Assembly (NCBI GenBank): GCA_022829145.1
Contig: CM040755.1
Span: 19,024,563 to 19,088,562 of the forward strand
Direction: 5' to 3'
Origin: Albula goreensis
Lineage: Eukaryota > Chordata > Actinopteri > Albuliformes > Albulidae
DNA length: 64,000 nucleotides
A model generated the notes under the pieces. The model was given only the letters and a program-made list of their open reading frames with translations. It was not told where the DNA came from and searched no databases. Positions 49,481 through 64,000 of the stretch are shown one piece after another; position 1 is the first letter of the stretch; each line of letters begins with the position of its first letter. Made by a program: the position numbers and the translations under genes.

Positions 49481-52400
49481 TTAACTCATATCCATACCCT
49501 GTTGTCTGAGTGACAGGGCGGTCGTGAAAAATGCTATTTAACCAGTTCTTCAACAAGCTCTTCAACCAAATCAAAAATTTTTATTTAGTAATTTTTCAAT
49601 GTTCAGACAATTTTTCTAGGAGGAAGTCGAGATGAAAAAACCTTCACTGAAAAGTAATCATTATTGAAATATGTTGCTTTGATATTGGAACAAAATAGCA
49701 GGCCTTCTATATGGAGCATCATGTATAATAAACTTTCTTTTTCTCTTTGAACAGTATGAGAGGCAAACTTTGATGTTCTGTAGAGCTGTCTGAAATTGGG
49801 AGTACAGCATAGGAAGGAATGATCATATGTTATCATTATAAGTATGGAAAGAGGAAGCAATTTCTGGTCTGCAGGGAATTACAGCGATTACATGAATTAC
49901 TTTAAGTAAAACACAGGAAAATACTGTTGGTTTGTGTAAGGAAAAGGTAAATTTATCCAGAAGCTTTACAATTTTATCAAATTGGTGTAGAAAAGCTATA
50001 TAATTTGAAAGCAGGTCTTCATCTGAACAGCTCCAGAAAGTTTTCGGTGCTTGTGAAGTTATGTACCTTCAGAGACTTCTCCTTCTTTGTATGTCAAGTG
50101 CAAAGGGAATTTTGGTTCAGATTATAGAAAATCGATCATCCAAATTTCAAAAACTCTGTCTGCTTTTAAGGATAAAAGGGGAAAGTAAAGCCCCTTCCAT
50201 GGCAATTGATTTGAAATGTTTGATTGAATTACAGATTCCCTCTGTTTACCTCACATCCTGGAGCTGGGATTCTAACAGTATTTCCAGTGCAGGGGAAGGA
50301 ACGTGTTTTTTATTTGGGATTTTGGAAATGGCTTTTCCAAAAGAGGCAGAGGTATCCAATTCTACTCCAAATTTAAAACAGCTTTGTTTTGGCTTTATCA
50401 AAATCTGACTCCGGAAAAACAACCCACCCTGTAAAAAAGCCCAAAGCACAAATCGCAATGAAAACCACTCACGATGACTCTGTCACCTTCAAACATGAAG
50501 TGGGGGAGCTGAGGCAGAGGTCACGCACACACTTCGCCCCACACAGTTCCTCATCCCAACCAAGTAGAGCTATGGGGAAGAGCCCGTGCTAGGGAATGAC
50601 CTAGAACATGTAGGCGTTGGGTGGAGGGGGAGGACATTGGTGGTGGTGGGGGAACCGGATCCTGTGTCTGGCATGCAGAGCATTTGTCTTGAATTGGCTC
50701 TGCAGAGGTCTGTGCCAAAAAAATTAATGAATCCGGAACTGAAATCCAGCCTGCAGGCCGGCCACCCAGTGCCAGGGCTGACCTGGGATCAGTCGGGGAA
50801 GCTCAGCAGACACTAAAGGGTCAGGTATATGGCAGGCTGGAGGGCTACTTAGGTGTCTCACAGCTCAAAAACACTTCCTCATACAGCAGTGCATCCAGGA
50901 GCCGATCACACAGCCCTTCCCTCTTCTACCTTCCAGACAACTGGCTTCAGCTTTCCCTGAATTTTCAATGTCCTCTGTGGACAGCTGTGATATCTGCATG
51001 AACTCAACTACACTGCTCTGAGTCAAGGTCATCAGGACGTCACTCTAAGCGGACATAAGGCTCTGACGGTTTGTGGTTTCACTGGTAAGGTGTCTCCTTC
51101 CCCCACCTCCATTGTGGGGAAAACCACCTGAAAGTAATTGAGGAGAGATCGAGTGGTGCAGTGCTGCTTCCACAGATCCATGACATGGTAAAATGAGACC
51201 CCCTGTTCTCCTTGCCAAGTTCTGCATGCCGAAACGCACCACATCCGGATGTGTATGTCTGATGGTTTACTTTCAATGTAGAAAATGAGGAAAAACTCTG
51301 AGGATATTTTCATTTCCACGTCTGTGGAAAAAACAAAGAAAGCTCAACTAAGGTGATCAAGACAAGCTATTATAAAAAGACAAATGATTCAGATTGAAAA
51401 CTGGAGTCATATCTTACATTATCCACACTGTATTGTGAATTATTCTATACCAGTCACTGAATCAGCACCAGGCAGGCTGATATACAGTGATGGTTTGTAG
51501 AACATTGATTTTTTTGTCAAGGTTAATCATATTGATATTGCATTAATATTTTTAATATGGGGTATTAATGTTGAGAACCATAGCCAATGCTTTAAAATCC
51601 TTGCAGTATTCCAGCTCTCCTGATGCCGGTTAGTTGAGGGACAAGGTATGAAATGGAGCTGGGCATGCATGTATGATGCAGCAAGCATCCAAGGTGGACT
51701 GAGGCAAGGTGACTGGATGGCGTTCAGGGCTGCCACTGTGTGTTACTCCTGTCTGGGCCTTCCATAAGCGGGAGGCACAAATTTCCTGTAACCTGAGACC
51801 TTGGGGTTTCAAACCCAAGGCTGTAGGGCCCCACAGAGATAGGAGGGTTACCTGTGGAAATGGCCCAGGAGGAAATGGCATGTCCACTTTAAATCACCGT
51901 CATTCCCCCCTCCACTCCCCTCCTGAACTCCACCCCTGAAACAGCATTAAGCTTGTCTACCACCCCCACTGGCCTGCACTGCCACTCTGCTGCAGCTGTG
52001 AGGCTGCCAAACACTCTAAAACTACACCCAGCTCATCTTTAAAGATGAAAACATTTGATGAATCAACAAAGCAAACTGTGGTATGCAGGGATGCTGACCT
52101 TACATTTTAATGATTTCTCCTGGAATTCCTTGAAGACTATTCCTTCTTTTTAGAATGTTTTAATAGTCAATGAAGGAGTGAAAATTTCTCCTCAGTGTCC
52201 TTGCTGCAGGGACCATAATGATTTGTATGTGCAAGCAATGCTGTATAACATGCAGTGCTGGTGTTCTTACTGTTGGCAGTCAGAATAGCTGTGTCCCAGC
52301 TCAGGAGAAAGGTGAGGCAGGAGTACGGGCAGGATTTTGAATTGAAAAAGCAAACAAAAAAAAAAAAAACAATTAAACGGAACAATGACCGAAACAATGA

Positions 52401-52843
52401 ACGTTAAAATATAAATACAGTAAAACAGGAAGTGGAAATAAATCTCTGGAACAGAGCTGTAATATCACCATCCATTCATCTCATAACTGGAGCTTTCAGT
52501 CCAAGTGCTGGGAACCTATTTTAGACCTTTTCCAAAACAGAATTTTTTTTCCTTCTTCATTCTACCATGTAAAAGTGAGGCAACCAGGAAATTGGTCACA
52601 CACTGAAAGCTGCAAATGTTTATAACTCCTTCAGGATTAGCACATTTCTTGTTTTCCGCTAACCTGGCTTCCTGCTTTGATTGGCTGTTGCTTTTCAACA
52701 GCGCGTCCAATCAACTCCCACTTTTTTCTGGCTCTACCTCCCTGTTTTCTCTCATGAGAAGGGGAGGACAAAATGAGGGATCTCAAGGAGTTCTGTGGCC
52801 CAGATTTACACTGTCAGATTTTCACATCGCTTAGAATGTGTTC

Positions 52844-52849
52844 TTTATT
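52844..52849 (-). terminator. Possible proximal poly(A) signal for alx4
   Basis: AATAAA on the minus strand ('gagaataaagaac') 199 bases after the alx4 stop codon. No obvious GT-rich element follows. Confidence 0.3.
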
Positions 52850-53047
52850 CTCTCTTTCTCTGTATCAGTTTTCTTCAGTTTCTTCACTGCTGTTACGTAA
52901 CATGCTTGATGTCTTTGTTGCTCTGTATGTTCCCATTGTTGGGCGCTGTAGTTTGCTGGATAATGCTTTATAAACCTTTTTTTCCTGTCTTGTTCTCTGG
53001 GAGTGTGGTGGTGGTGGTTAGGATGCCCCTTGTAGGCCGTAGAAGGA

Positions 53048-54956
<1,909 letters not shown>

Positions 54957-55484
54957 CTATATCATTATATGACTGCCATGCCAGTTAGGCATGAATCTAA
55001 GATGTCACAGTAGACAACAGTACTGTCATACAGGTAACACTGTACAATAACATACTTTACTAACAAAGTACATGCAGCAACAGGTAGACCACGCTCACTG
55101 GTCCTTTGAGCCAATGAACGCACAGAATTGTGAGGAATCTTCTGCTTTAAATTCTGTTTTTCATTATGTTGTTCATACATTATGTTATTCAGAACTGAAT
55201 ATCACAGTGGAGGATGTTTTTTGATTACAGCTCTCTGTTTTCATGTCTGTGAAACAGATACCAGGGAAAATATTCTTTGGGGCAAGGAAGAAAAAGACTG
55301 CTTGTATGGCCACGACACCAGCTTCTATTAAGACAGCACCATTCCCCTTTCATAAACACAACATCTGATACAGCTGCAAAGATCAGGCACTGCATTGTGC
55401 TGACAGTAAATGAGTTCATACAGACCTGTGCTTTAATCTGAAACAGAAGTCAAACTGAGCAGAGCAGGGCAGACAGGCTGTCAG

Positions 55485-55500
55485 AACAGCAGAGGGCAGG
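55485..55500 (+). promoter_or_regulatory. CTCF-like motif in alx4 intron
   Basis: 'aacagcagagggcagg' resembles the CTCF core CCASYAGRKGGCRS. Resemblance only. Confidence 0.3.
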
Positions 55501-58500
55501 AGCAAGGGATTATGTGGCGAGATCTATAAATTATGAAATACTTGAAAGCCCTGCTGCAGGTTTTGGTTGTCATGTCTTTAATGCACCATCCATGAAAAGC
55601 TATTCATACGAGGAACTGAACCTCCACAGCCTGTACCTTCAAATTCCATACCTGTTTGACTTTATCCAGTGAACTTTGATTACATTGTTCACATTGATTA
55701 CATCATACAGGGATGGATGTATGCAACCATCTGCTTTCCTTTTTTTGTTTAATTGTATAGGGGGTTGTTGTTTTAAAGACTGTACTTATGGGTAAATAGA
55801 ATGTTGTTGATTTTTGAGCAATCCTTATTAAACAATGCTTAGTCAAATATTAACCTTGTAAAAAGAGTATCTATATTTTTCACAACAAATGTTCTCCCTG
55901 GAAAAATATGAGTCATTTCCTCTTTTGATAGCATTGGTGGTGTGAAGTTAATGGCCATTCACACAAAACCACAACTGTAGCTGTGGTTGCAAAGGGGATC
56001 TGTGTCCAGATTGCACTGATTCAGCTAATACAGACTACATATGGAATACCTGGACATCCAATCATCCCAACAGAGGGATCTTAGGCTGAGCTGTGTGGTG
56101 CAGGCTTGTGTGTCTATGTATGTGTGGGATGCAGGTTTTGGAGAGTATTTTGCAGAGCCTGGTTGAAAAAGACAGAGCTTAATCTGGCCCATGTTTAATG
56201 TGTAGGAAACTGACAGACCTAAAGATCCGCATCATCAGCAGCAGAAGGTGCACAGGAGGTGCGCAGGAGACCCCGCGCAGGCTCATGCACGCATTACTAC
56301 CCCTCTCCTGTCTGGCAGACACAATACAGAGAACCATGATGAGAGAACTGACCCAGTCAGACTCTGCCATCTCAGTACTATGGCACCCCAGGGCCCACTC
56401 ACTGCCCCTCCATCCCAAACAAAAGCACACTGGCACAGGCACCACTGGGGGAAATGGCTGATATGTGTACTTACAATTTTTGCAATGACAGCAGGCAGTG
56501 TGATTGTCTCATACTCATAATAATTATTTTAAATTATTTTAGAAGTCACTGAGTATGAACACAAATTGTATTTCACAGTGTTTTAAGTTAAAAAAAGCAT
56601 TTACTTTAAATGCCTAATCTACCATCCGTTTCATTGTCAAGTTCCCTTTTTAAAGTAAAGATGCGCTGTTTTCCAAAACAGAAGACAATAAAAAAAACAA
56701 AGAGTTAAAAATATGGCTGTGAAATCTTTCCACGGAATATAGAATACATTAACTCAAGTTTAATTCATACAAAACAAGCTAACCAATGTGCTACACATTA
56801 TATCTAACAGCCATACAGTAAATGCACAAAGCAGATCAACAGGAGCAGGGGCCTTATGGGACAGTAATGATTAAGCACTTATAATAGATACTAAAACAAA
56901 ACAAACTTATGTCTGACTTTTGGAGTTGATTCCAGTGACCACCTGCTGCAAATAGGACTGAGTAATGAATACTGACATTAGGAACCTTTTATTGAATGTA
57001 TTTGGCTCATATTAAATAACGGTTACTGGTGGAAGTGCCAAGCAGATTTTTTTTAAGGATAGAATGAACATTGGTGAGTTTTGTAACTAAATCTGGAGAT
57101 GAAAGAAATTCAATGTATCAATACGGTGCAACACTAGTATGTCTCCTTATAACTACTGTTATAAGGAGTGAAACAATTCTGCTTAACTTGACACATGTCT
57201 TTCCAACGCAACCTGTGACTTGACCTGGAGCCTTTCAAAGTCCTGTTCTCTGTGTGCCAGGGAGAGAGATCAACCCTGTTGCATATTAACATGTCTTCGT
57301 TTAAATCAGGAACACCTACAGAATGAATGCATCACCACCCCCTCCCCCCATCCCTTTTATTCAAATGTCCACACCTCCACTACATAATGATGTCATAGGT
57401 AACGGACAGGGTTACACACTCAACATGAAATTGGCCTGCTTTGCTTGCAAAAATATGCACATCTACTAATATGTTCATTCTAAATATGTAAAAATACAAA
57501 AGAGGGCATAATTTCATAATGAATGTAATATCACTGCTGTATTTTATCCTTTGAACTGCACAAATCTATAAATCTACAAATTATATCATAAAAAACATAA
57601 TTCACCTTTTATATGTTTCTGAAATTATACACATCAACATTTAATGTGTAGGTTATGGTACAACTTTTTTTTGTAGTTATGCTGGATTTGGGTTTCATAA
57701 TTGTATTTCTTGGCCAACAGCAACAGCCTCCATCAGCGCTGTCGTACATAGGCTTCCACATGTGATGCAAACTACATCCTGCTTCTTTTCACTCCACAGT
57801 CTGCACGAATGCAGCATACCATGCCGGACTGTAGGGCACACATCACTGCCTGCAGGATGAATACCGTAGCTGTATGTGTCACACAGTGTTGGGTATTCTC
57901 CGCAGATCAAGGACGGCAGTGCTCACAGTTAGGGGCTCAAACTGTAAATCATCAGTTCTGCTGCCCCTGATTCTCATTAGCTGTATCAAAGGAGAGATAA
58001 TTACTTCTCTGTCCTAAGTCCTTCCCATTTATTGGTTGCCTTAATCTTTTGTAAAGGAAAATCACTCTCATCAAAAGATGCACAAATTTTTTCCCCTCTT
58101 TTTCTCTTTCTCTTCAGTTTTTGGTTCATCATGGATGAGTCTCTAACCAATCAGTTTGTGGTTTTTTTCATTAGCCATTGACATTAAATTTCCTTTTGTG
58201 TTTTTACCCCATCACTTCTTTTTAAAGCAGTGTAATTAAAACTGCGGTGAAACCCCTTGGCCATGCTGTGTAGCAGATTCCAAGAGAGGAGAGAGCAACC
58301 GGAGGGGAGAGGAAGATGGCATGTACAAAAAGCCCTGTATAAGAGCCTTCAAAGTATAATGGTAACAGATTATGAGCACTTACTTTGCCCGTGTACACCC
58401 CCCTGTGCACTGACAGGAGTAAAACCAGTTCTGTGCACATACCAAAGCCATGTCAGCTTTAAATGCTTGTTCCAAGATGTTAACTGCAAGCATTACTATG

Positions 58501-59004
58501 TTTAAGTTTTCGTCTAAACATGAGAAACTAATGTAAATGGATTCATTCTGGGTCATGCTTGTCATCCAGCAGTTGAACCATTCCAGCGAACCTGTCAAAC
58601 CATGCATGCAAAATCGTGATGATATTGGCTTGGCTTGGGTTGCACTTTTATGTAATGATGGAGATGATGATTATTTAATTTACCATCATCACTCTGTGAA
58701 AGGCCTAAGGCTGGGGGCCTCAAGTTTTCTTTAGGAGATTTAGGCAACAGTTTCCACGAGGTATATCAGGACATAGGGTAAACCAGCAATAAACCAGCAA
58801 GTATGAATCAAATTTGTGACTGTAAGGCCATTGAAATTTCTAAGACACTTAATGAGGGCATAATGGCCTACTGAAGCAACATACCTAAAATGAAACAAAA
58901 AAACATAATGTGGGTTCAGGGGTATAAAGAAGAAAATCGTATGCCACTACAATTTTCATCCTCACTTTTTTTACTCTCTGCCACCCTCCTCTGTATCTCA
59001 CAGA

Positions 59005-59056
59005 CAAAATCAAATTCAAATGGGCTTTATTGACATGACAAACACAAGACACAGTG
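59005..59056. repeat. Short teleost dispersed motif (ttcaaatgggctttattg)
   Basis: 'caaattcaaatgggctttat' then tgacatgacaaacac resembles a 'CAATTCAAATTTGCTTTATTGGCATGAC'-like motif (consensus from memory, uncertain) scattered in fish genomes. It abuts the pyrimidine repeat that follows. Confidence 0.4.
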
Positions 59057-59060
59057 TGCC

Positions 59061-59190
59061 CCCCCCCTCTCTTCCGCTCCCTCTCTCTCTCAATCTCTCT
59101 CTCCTTCTTCCTCTCCCTTTCTCTCTCCCTCTCCTTCTCCCTCTCTCTCTCTCAATCTCTCTCTCCTTCTTCCTCTCCCTCTCTCTCCTG
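59061..59190. repeat. Polypyrimidine (TC)n repeat with internal ~62-bp duplication
   Basis: Almost pure C/T. The word 'caatctctct' followed by ctccttcttcctctccct occurs at 59,091 and again at 59,153, so part of the tract is a tandem duplication. The Ser/Leu-rich plus-strand frames over it are artefacts. Confidence 0.85.
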
Positions 59191-59459
59191 TTTAAACCTA
59201 AAAGGGGAAGTTGGGAAATTGGATGGCTGGATAGGAGAAGTGCTCAAACCAGAGCTTGTTTTCATTTCATGTTTAATTTCCTGACGCCTAAGCCCTCCGG
59301 CTCTCTGAGGCTGCCCCCTCCAATCCCAGAGAGACAGGACCTGTGCACGGGCTCCTTCCTCCAATTTCTCTCAAGACTCATGGCTCAGGCAGGACACACA
59401 GCCATTTGTTGAGAGCTGTGTCCTACACTTATCTAAAAAATCCCTCTGTTTCTCCTTCT

Positions 59460-59790
59460 TTCTGTCTATTGCAGCGTTCGACATGCGCAAACATTTATTG
59501 GCCAGCTGAAGGGGTTTGTTTGTTTGTGTCGTCCAGGCGTACATCTGCTAGGAAGGTGGCTGCAAGCGGTGAAAAATATCTTTGTGATCTGCACGCGCGG
59601 TAGTGACACAGTAATTGGTAAAGATGTTGACAGCTAAAGCAGCTTACGGGCTTATTAAATAGCTTTTATTTATGTTCCAGCACAGAGAAAAAGAGTGCAG
59701 AAACACGGAAACTCAAGCTGACGGAGCAGCAGAAAAGAGTCACTTTGAAGTGAAGCCGCCAAAGATTCATTCCTCTGGGCTCCAGGGTTC
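59460..59790. other. Candidate conserved non-coding element in alx4 intron
   Basis: Dense non-repetitive, CpG-bearing sequence ('gcgttcgacatgcgcaaaca', 'gatctgcacgcgcggtagtg', 'gaagccgccaaagattcatt') with homeodomain/Hox-type words ('acagtaattggtaaag', 'gcttattaaatag', 'gcttttatttatg') and a TALE-type 'ttgacagctaa'. This combination in an intron of a developmental homeobox gene suggests an enhancer; conservation not tested. Confidence 0.3.
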
Positions 59791-61548
59791 ATAATCCGTG
59801 TGTCCTGTCACTCAAACTCAGCCTCGCTGCTCCAAGGTCAGCTCTTTCATGTGTCTCAGAGTCCAAATGAATATGTTAATCATATAAGCTATTCACATAT
59901 TTACCCAAACAGTGTGAAGATGCAGCTCACAGCAAAGGCATTGGGGTGTAATGAAAACCAGCCTTGCCAACTGACTTGGAGCTTGAGTACAAAAGCCAAA
60001 GGCTAATGAGGAAGTTGAAGTATTATTTAAGATTAATGCATAAACTCTTTGATTTTAAAAAACTGCAATATCTTTTGCAAAAACACAAACTGTATATTTG
60101 TAAAAGAGAAACAACAACACAGGTTTTTGCACACTTCAATTTGTTAATTATTTTGACCATAAGCATGGTAAAAAAAGATGACCCTCTTAACATGCAGAAA
60201 TCCCTTGAAAACGTTTTGCATTTGATGACAAATTAATTTATTTAAGAGGGTTTTCCAAGGCCCTGGTGCCATTTAAGTACAACCAGGAAACCGAGCTCTG
60301 CATGTACTGACAGAGCAGGCTCCTAATTAAGTTCATGTGGAGGAATGGATGGATCTGTTTGTGCTCACAATGAATGCAGGTATTTTACTGTAGCTCCTTA
60401 AAAAGGCCAGTTGCCCTGTCCTGTCAGTGTCTTACTGTAAACTTGGAAATTGAATGTGGCATCTCAAAGTGGTTTTATTCCCATGCCAAATAATTCTGCT
60501 GTGTGGTTTTTTCTTGTTCTTCTTCTTTTTTCCTCCCCCCAATGCCGTGCTGTGAGGCCTTCTGAACATAAGAAGGAAGTTTTGAAAAACCCTTGACCTT
60601 TCACCTCTCAGCTGTGTATGGAGTGCAAACAGCTCAAGGCAGCATGGTGTCTCTCCCTCTGAAACTCTCTGAATCTGTCCTTCCTGGTGGACACAGAGCA
60701 AGAGAATGATACTCTGGCTATCTCCCTCAGCATAGGTAACATGACAACTGAACTAGCAATGTGTGTTCAGAAATAACCTTAGCACAGTTTCAGTAAGTAT
60801 ATGTGTCCTCATTTAGGTAGCATGACAGTGAAATGGTGTTCATTTTATATTTAGATGACAACTAAAAAAATTGCATCTTTGTTGTGTTTAAGTCTGTCTG
60901 TTGAATGCTACAAAATAAATTCAATAAGTAAATAATAATTTTTCAATCCCTTCTATATGGAGGTACTTTGAAGAACTAACTGAAAACAGGAATACTGCCT
61001 GTACATAAACTCCAAACTGTGAAATAAACTGTCACCATGTATTTTACTCTTGTGTGCACTTTATCACTGTTTGATTCATACACTTTTGAATCATTTCAGC
61101 TTATGTCAACTGAATGCATTACTGTGTACTAATAAGGAATAATGAAATGGATGCTTAATTGGCATCTAAGGGAATGTTTGAAATGAACATAAACACAATC
61201 ACACCGATTGAGAAGACGAATGCTCGAGAAGTTCTGCATATAAAAAAGTATCTGTCAGACTATTATCACCCGTAAGTGCTTGTGACAGAATGGATTACTG
61301 TGAGAATGCTGCAATAGTGTCATCATTTTTGTCACATGAAGTTTCATCCCTTCAGCCAATGCCCATGCTCCCTTACGTAGTGGACTGCATAATAAAGCAG
61401 CATCTTGCAGTGCTTGCTTTGGAGCTAATTTATGAAAGAGCTTGCAGAGATAAAAATGAAAACACACAAATTGGACATTCCAAACTGTGGTAAATATAAA
61501 AATAAAGGATGTTGGGAGATCACTGTAACATGTTTTTTTTACAAACAA

Positions 61549-61552
61549 ATAA

Positions 61553-61615
<63 letters not shown>

Positions 61616-61617
61616 AT
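61549..61617. repeat. (ATAA)17 microsatellite
   Basis: About 69 bases of uninterrupted AAAT/ATAA tetranucleotide repeat. Confidence 0.95.
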
Positions 61618-64000
61618 CCTATTGAGAGAAACAAATTGAAGATATGTATAACAGTAATTTCATTTCACTCCAATTCGCTGTTAAATGTCAATGCTTCTTT
61701 CTTCTTTAGAAACAGTTTGGCTTATTGAATAAAAAACTATTAACACATTCCATTCAAAACAGCAGCACTTATTACACATTCATTATTTTTAAGTAATTTT
61801 CAAAGTGTGGATAATGGTTGATTCTAAACTGGAGTTTCCCTATAAAAATTTTTTTTAGGTTTATTTTCATTAACCTATAAGATGTTGCAAGTATTTGGCA
61901 TAAGGCCTTTTTCATATCACTGGTCAAGTGTCTTAAATCTTTTAACAGATCCACAGGGAGTGCTTAGGTAGTAAAAGAACAACTTCAAACAGACACTGGA
62001 GCCAGAATGGAGGGCCTATGTTCCAGAAATCCAGACTGAATTATAGCCATTGGCTTCCTGTGTTTCATCGCAGTGTTCCATACCACTTCTACAAACCAAG
62101 ACAGAAATCCAGAGCTGTCCTAGACTTGCTATCTCTTCACAGTGTTGCTTGAATGTAAGCCATCAGCCTTGTGACTTAAATATTATTTAATTACATAAAT
62201 GCATAATGCAGGAATAGCAAGTAACATAGTAATATAGCACTTGGGAATCAAACTGAAAACAATGCATGCCAAAATTATGTTTATGTCGAAGCAAACCAAT
62301 TCTTTATTTCTGAACACACACAGCATCTGACAAAATAACATGCATAGATTATGCTGTCTGATTTTATTTCTTTTTTTTTTTAATAAAGTACTTTAGCATG
62401 ATGAGCTAACATTGAACAGTCCAATGGAAATGTTTAATGCTCTGGACACATGGCTGTGAATTTTCATTGGCTCCCTCCCTCTGTGGAGAAAATGTGAAGG
62501 AAATTGGGTAGATTCTGTTACCTTCCGTTCCAATCAAGGAGGGACTCAATAATTCTGCACTGGCCATTTATAAAAGAAGAGCAATGCAAATGTATAGTAG
62601 GGGGAGACAGGAACCTCCCCCACGCCTACAACCCGTCATTCACTGCTGATACATCTCCTACCCTGCCTAGATGTTCGGGGTATTGGAGGCACATTGGAGG
62701 TGGTACAGTGGGGTTCTAGGGTACAGGAGTGCCCCCCAGATGAAAGTGTGTTTCTCTCTCATGTTTTGATCAAACTATACTGCTACACTCAGCAGCCCAG
62801 ATGTGAGAGCCAGGCTCATCCACTCCAGATTCCTTTGCCTGCATCTGCCTTCACCCTCCCGCCTTCACGGCACTCCCCCAGCCCCAGCCCCTCCATCCCC
62901 CTATGCTAACGGGGTGATGACATCGGTCCAAAGGTATTTCTGTTAGCATGTTGTGAAGTGCGCGCAAGCACAGATGGGAGAAGTTAAGGTCCATTTCGCG
63001 ATCTGTCCATATTGCATTGTGGCAGCAGGAAAAAATACATATACCTGACAGACATCTCACAGTGCAATGTAATGTGAACAGGAAAACACTGAAGCACTCA
63101 AAGAAGTTTTAAAAAAAATTGTTTGAGCGTTTTACATATTTTAACTCTGTTGATCTATATGCTCTTCAGATAAGAGGATATTGGTCAATGCAACAGAAAA
63201 CAATTGTGACATTAGTTAAGTTTGTGATAAAATGGCATTCTTGGCCAGATTTTGTAGAAAAAGTAATTATAAAGACATAACAAAAAACTTTCTTGAATCT
63301 CACTAGGAATCACACAATCATGAGCTTAAATCTTTCTGTAAGCAGTGTTATTAAACCAATGTCAGTGCTGACTTGAAAAAACTTGGTGAACAGGAACACT
63401 ATTCTTTTTCTCCTTAGAGACTTATACAGGGATCAGAGGGTTTACTAACAGTGTTATTATACTGTTATAAATATAGAAAACATTCCCATCAATTTTACAT
63501 GTCAACATAAGGCATCGTTAAAACTACCACATAGCATTACAAATACATTGTGGTGAGTGGGTTTTTTATGAGGAGGTAAAGAGCTTACTTCATGGATGTG
63601 AAAACTGAAGCCTGGTCTCCCAGTCCTTACTGCATTACTAAACTACAGAGCCGCTTAGCAAGAAACATTGCCCTACTAAAGCATTTTGCCCAATGACGGC
63701 ACACTGTTTGACATGTGTTGTCACTGGGATTGTCTTTATCTTCCCAAACATGGGTGTGTCCCATTCGTTATCATAACACAGTGAATGGTTTCTGTTGAAA
63801 TAGATAAATACTTTACATGGTGGAGATGCTAAGACTCTAAGGTAGGATTTCCTACTCAACAGTTCTTCCTAGTCACATTACCAGACGGACCTGACTGCAA
63901 CATTATTCTCCTATCCCCTTTGGCCTAACACACCTGGCTCCTGACACCAACATAATGAGTGCAGATTTATCATTGAGATGAAACACTCAGTTGAATGAGT

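Noticed and set aside
51770..51840. tRNA-like B-box word 'ggggtttcaaacccaaggc'
   Set aside because: No A-box at the right distance and no cloverleaf; probably a chance palindrome.
59020..59412. 130-codon Ser/Leu/Pro-rich protein
   Set aside because: Encoded by a pyrimidine simple repeat; frame openness follows from composition.

Overview
The window looks like a piece of vertebrate, almost certainly teleost fish, nuclear DNA. It is AT-rich and mostly non-coding. It carries spliced exons with GT/AG boundaries, long microsatellites, TA-flanked MITEs and a repeat with the 'ttttatccaaag' / 'ccttgctca' core that I associate with fish genomes. I see no bacterial, viral or organellar gene organisation. 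Nearly all open frames of 60-170 codons here are chance frames.

Layout. (1) 1-17,483: no recognised coding sequence; probably upstream or 5'-intronic DNA of the first gene, with a C-rich/G-quadruplex tract (8.1 kb), a possible conserved element (8.2-8.4 kb) and a pogo-like MITE (13.0 kb). (2) 17,517-24,776, plus strand: a complete tetraspanin coding sequence in seven coding exons, all phase 0, 246 codons, recognised as tspan18; its 3'UTR probably ends near 25.48 kb. A second MITE of the same family sits in its last intron. (3) 25.5-53.0 kb: a gene-poor interval between two convergent genes. It holds microsatellites, a 5S-rRNA-like sequence with a multiplied internal control region (29.47-29.70 kb), a 25-bp perfect inverted repeat around a long GT tract (36.3-36.5 kb), a teleost dispersed repeat (43.8-44.0 kb) and several GC-richer blocks that may be regulatory. 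(4) 53,048-54,899, minus strand: the last two coding exons of the paired-class homeobox gene alx4 (end of the homeodomain to the C-terminal aristaless/OAR tail). Its upstream exons lie beyond the right edge, so 54,900-64,000 reads as intron.

The two genes have unrelated jobs: a membrane-organising tetraspanin and a craniofacial/limb transcription factor. Their proximity matches the vertebrate EXT2-ALX4-CD82-TSPAN18 neighbourhood (human 11p11.2, from memory). Here they are tail-to-tail with no CD82 recognised between them, so local order differs from human. Non-coding sequence between and inside them is the likely place for alx4 enhancers. The most unusual element is the 5S-like sequence with tandemly repeated promoter-like units at 29.5 kb.
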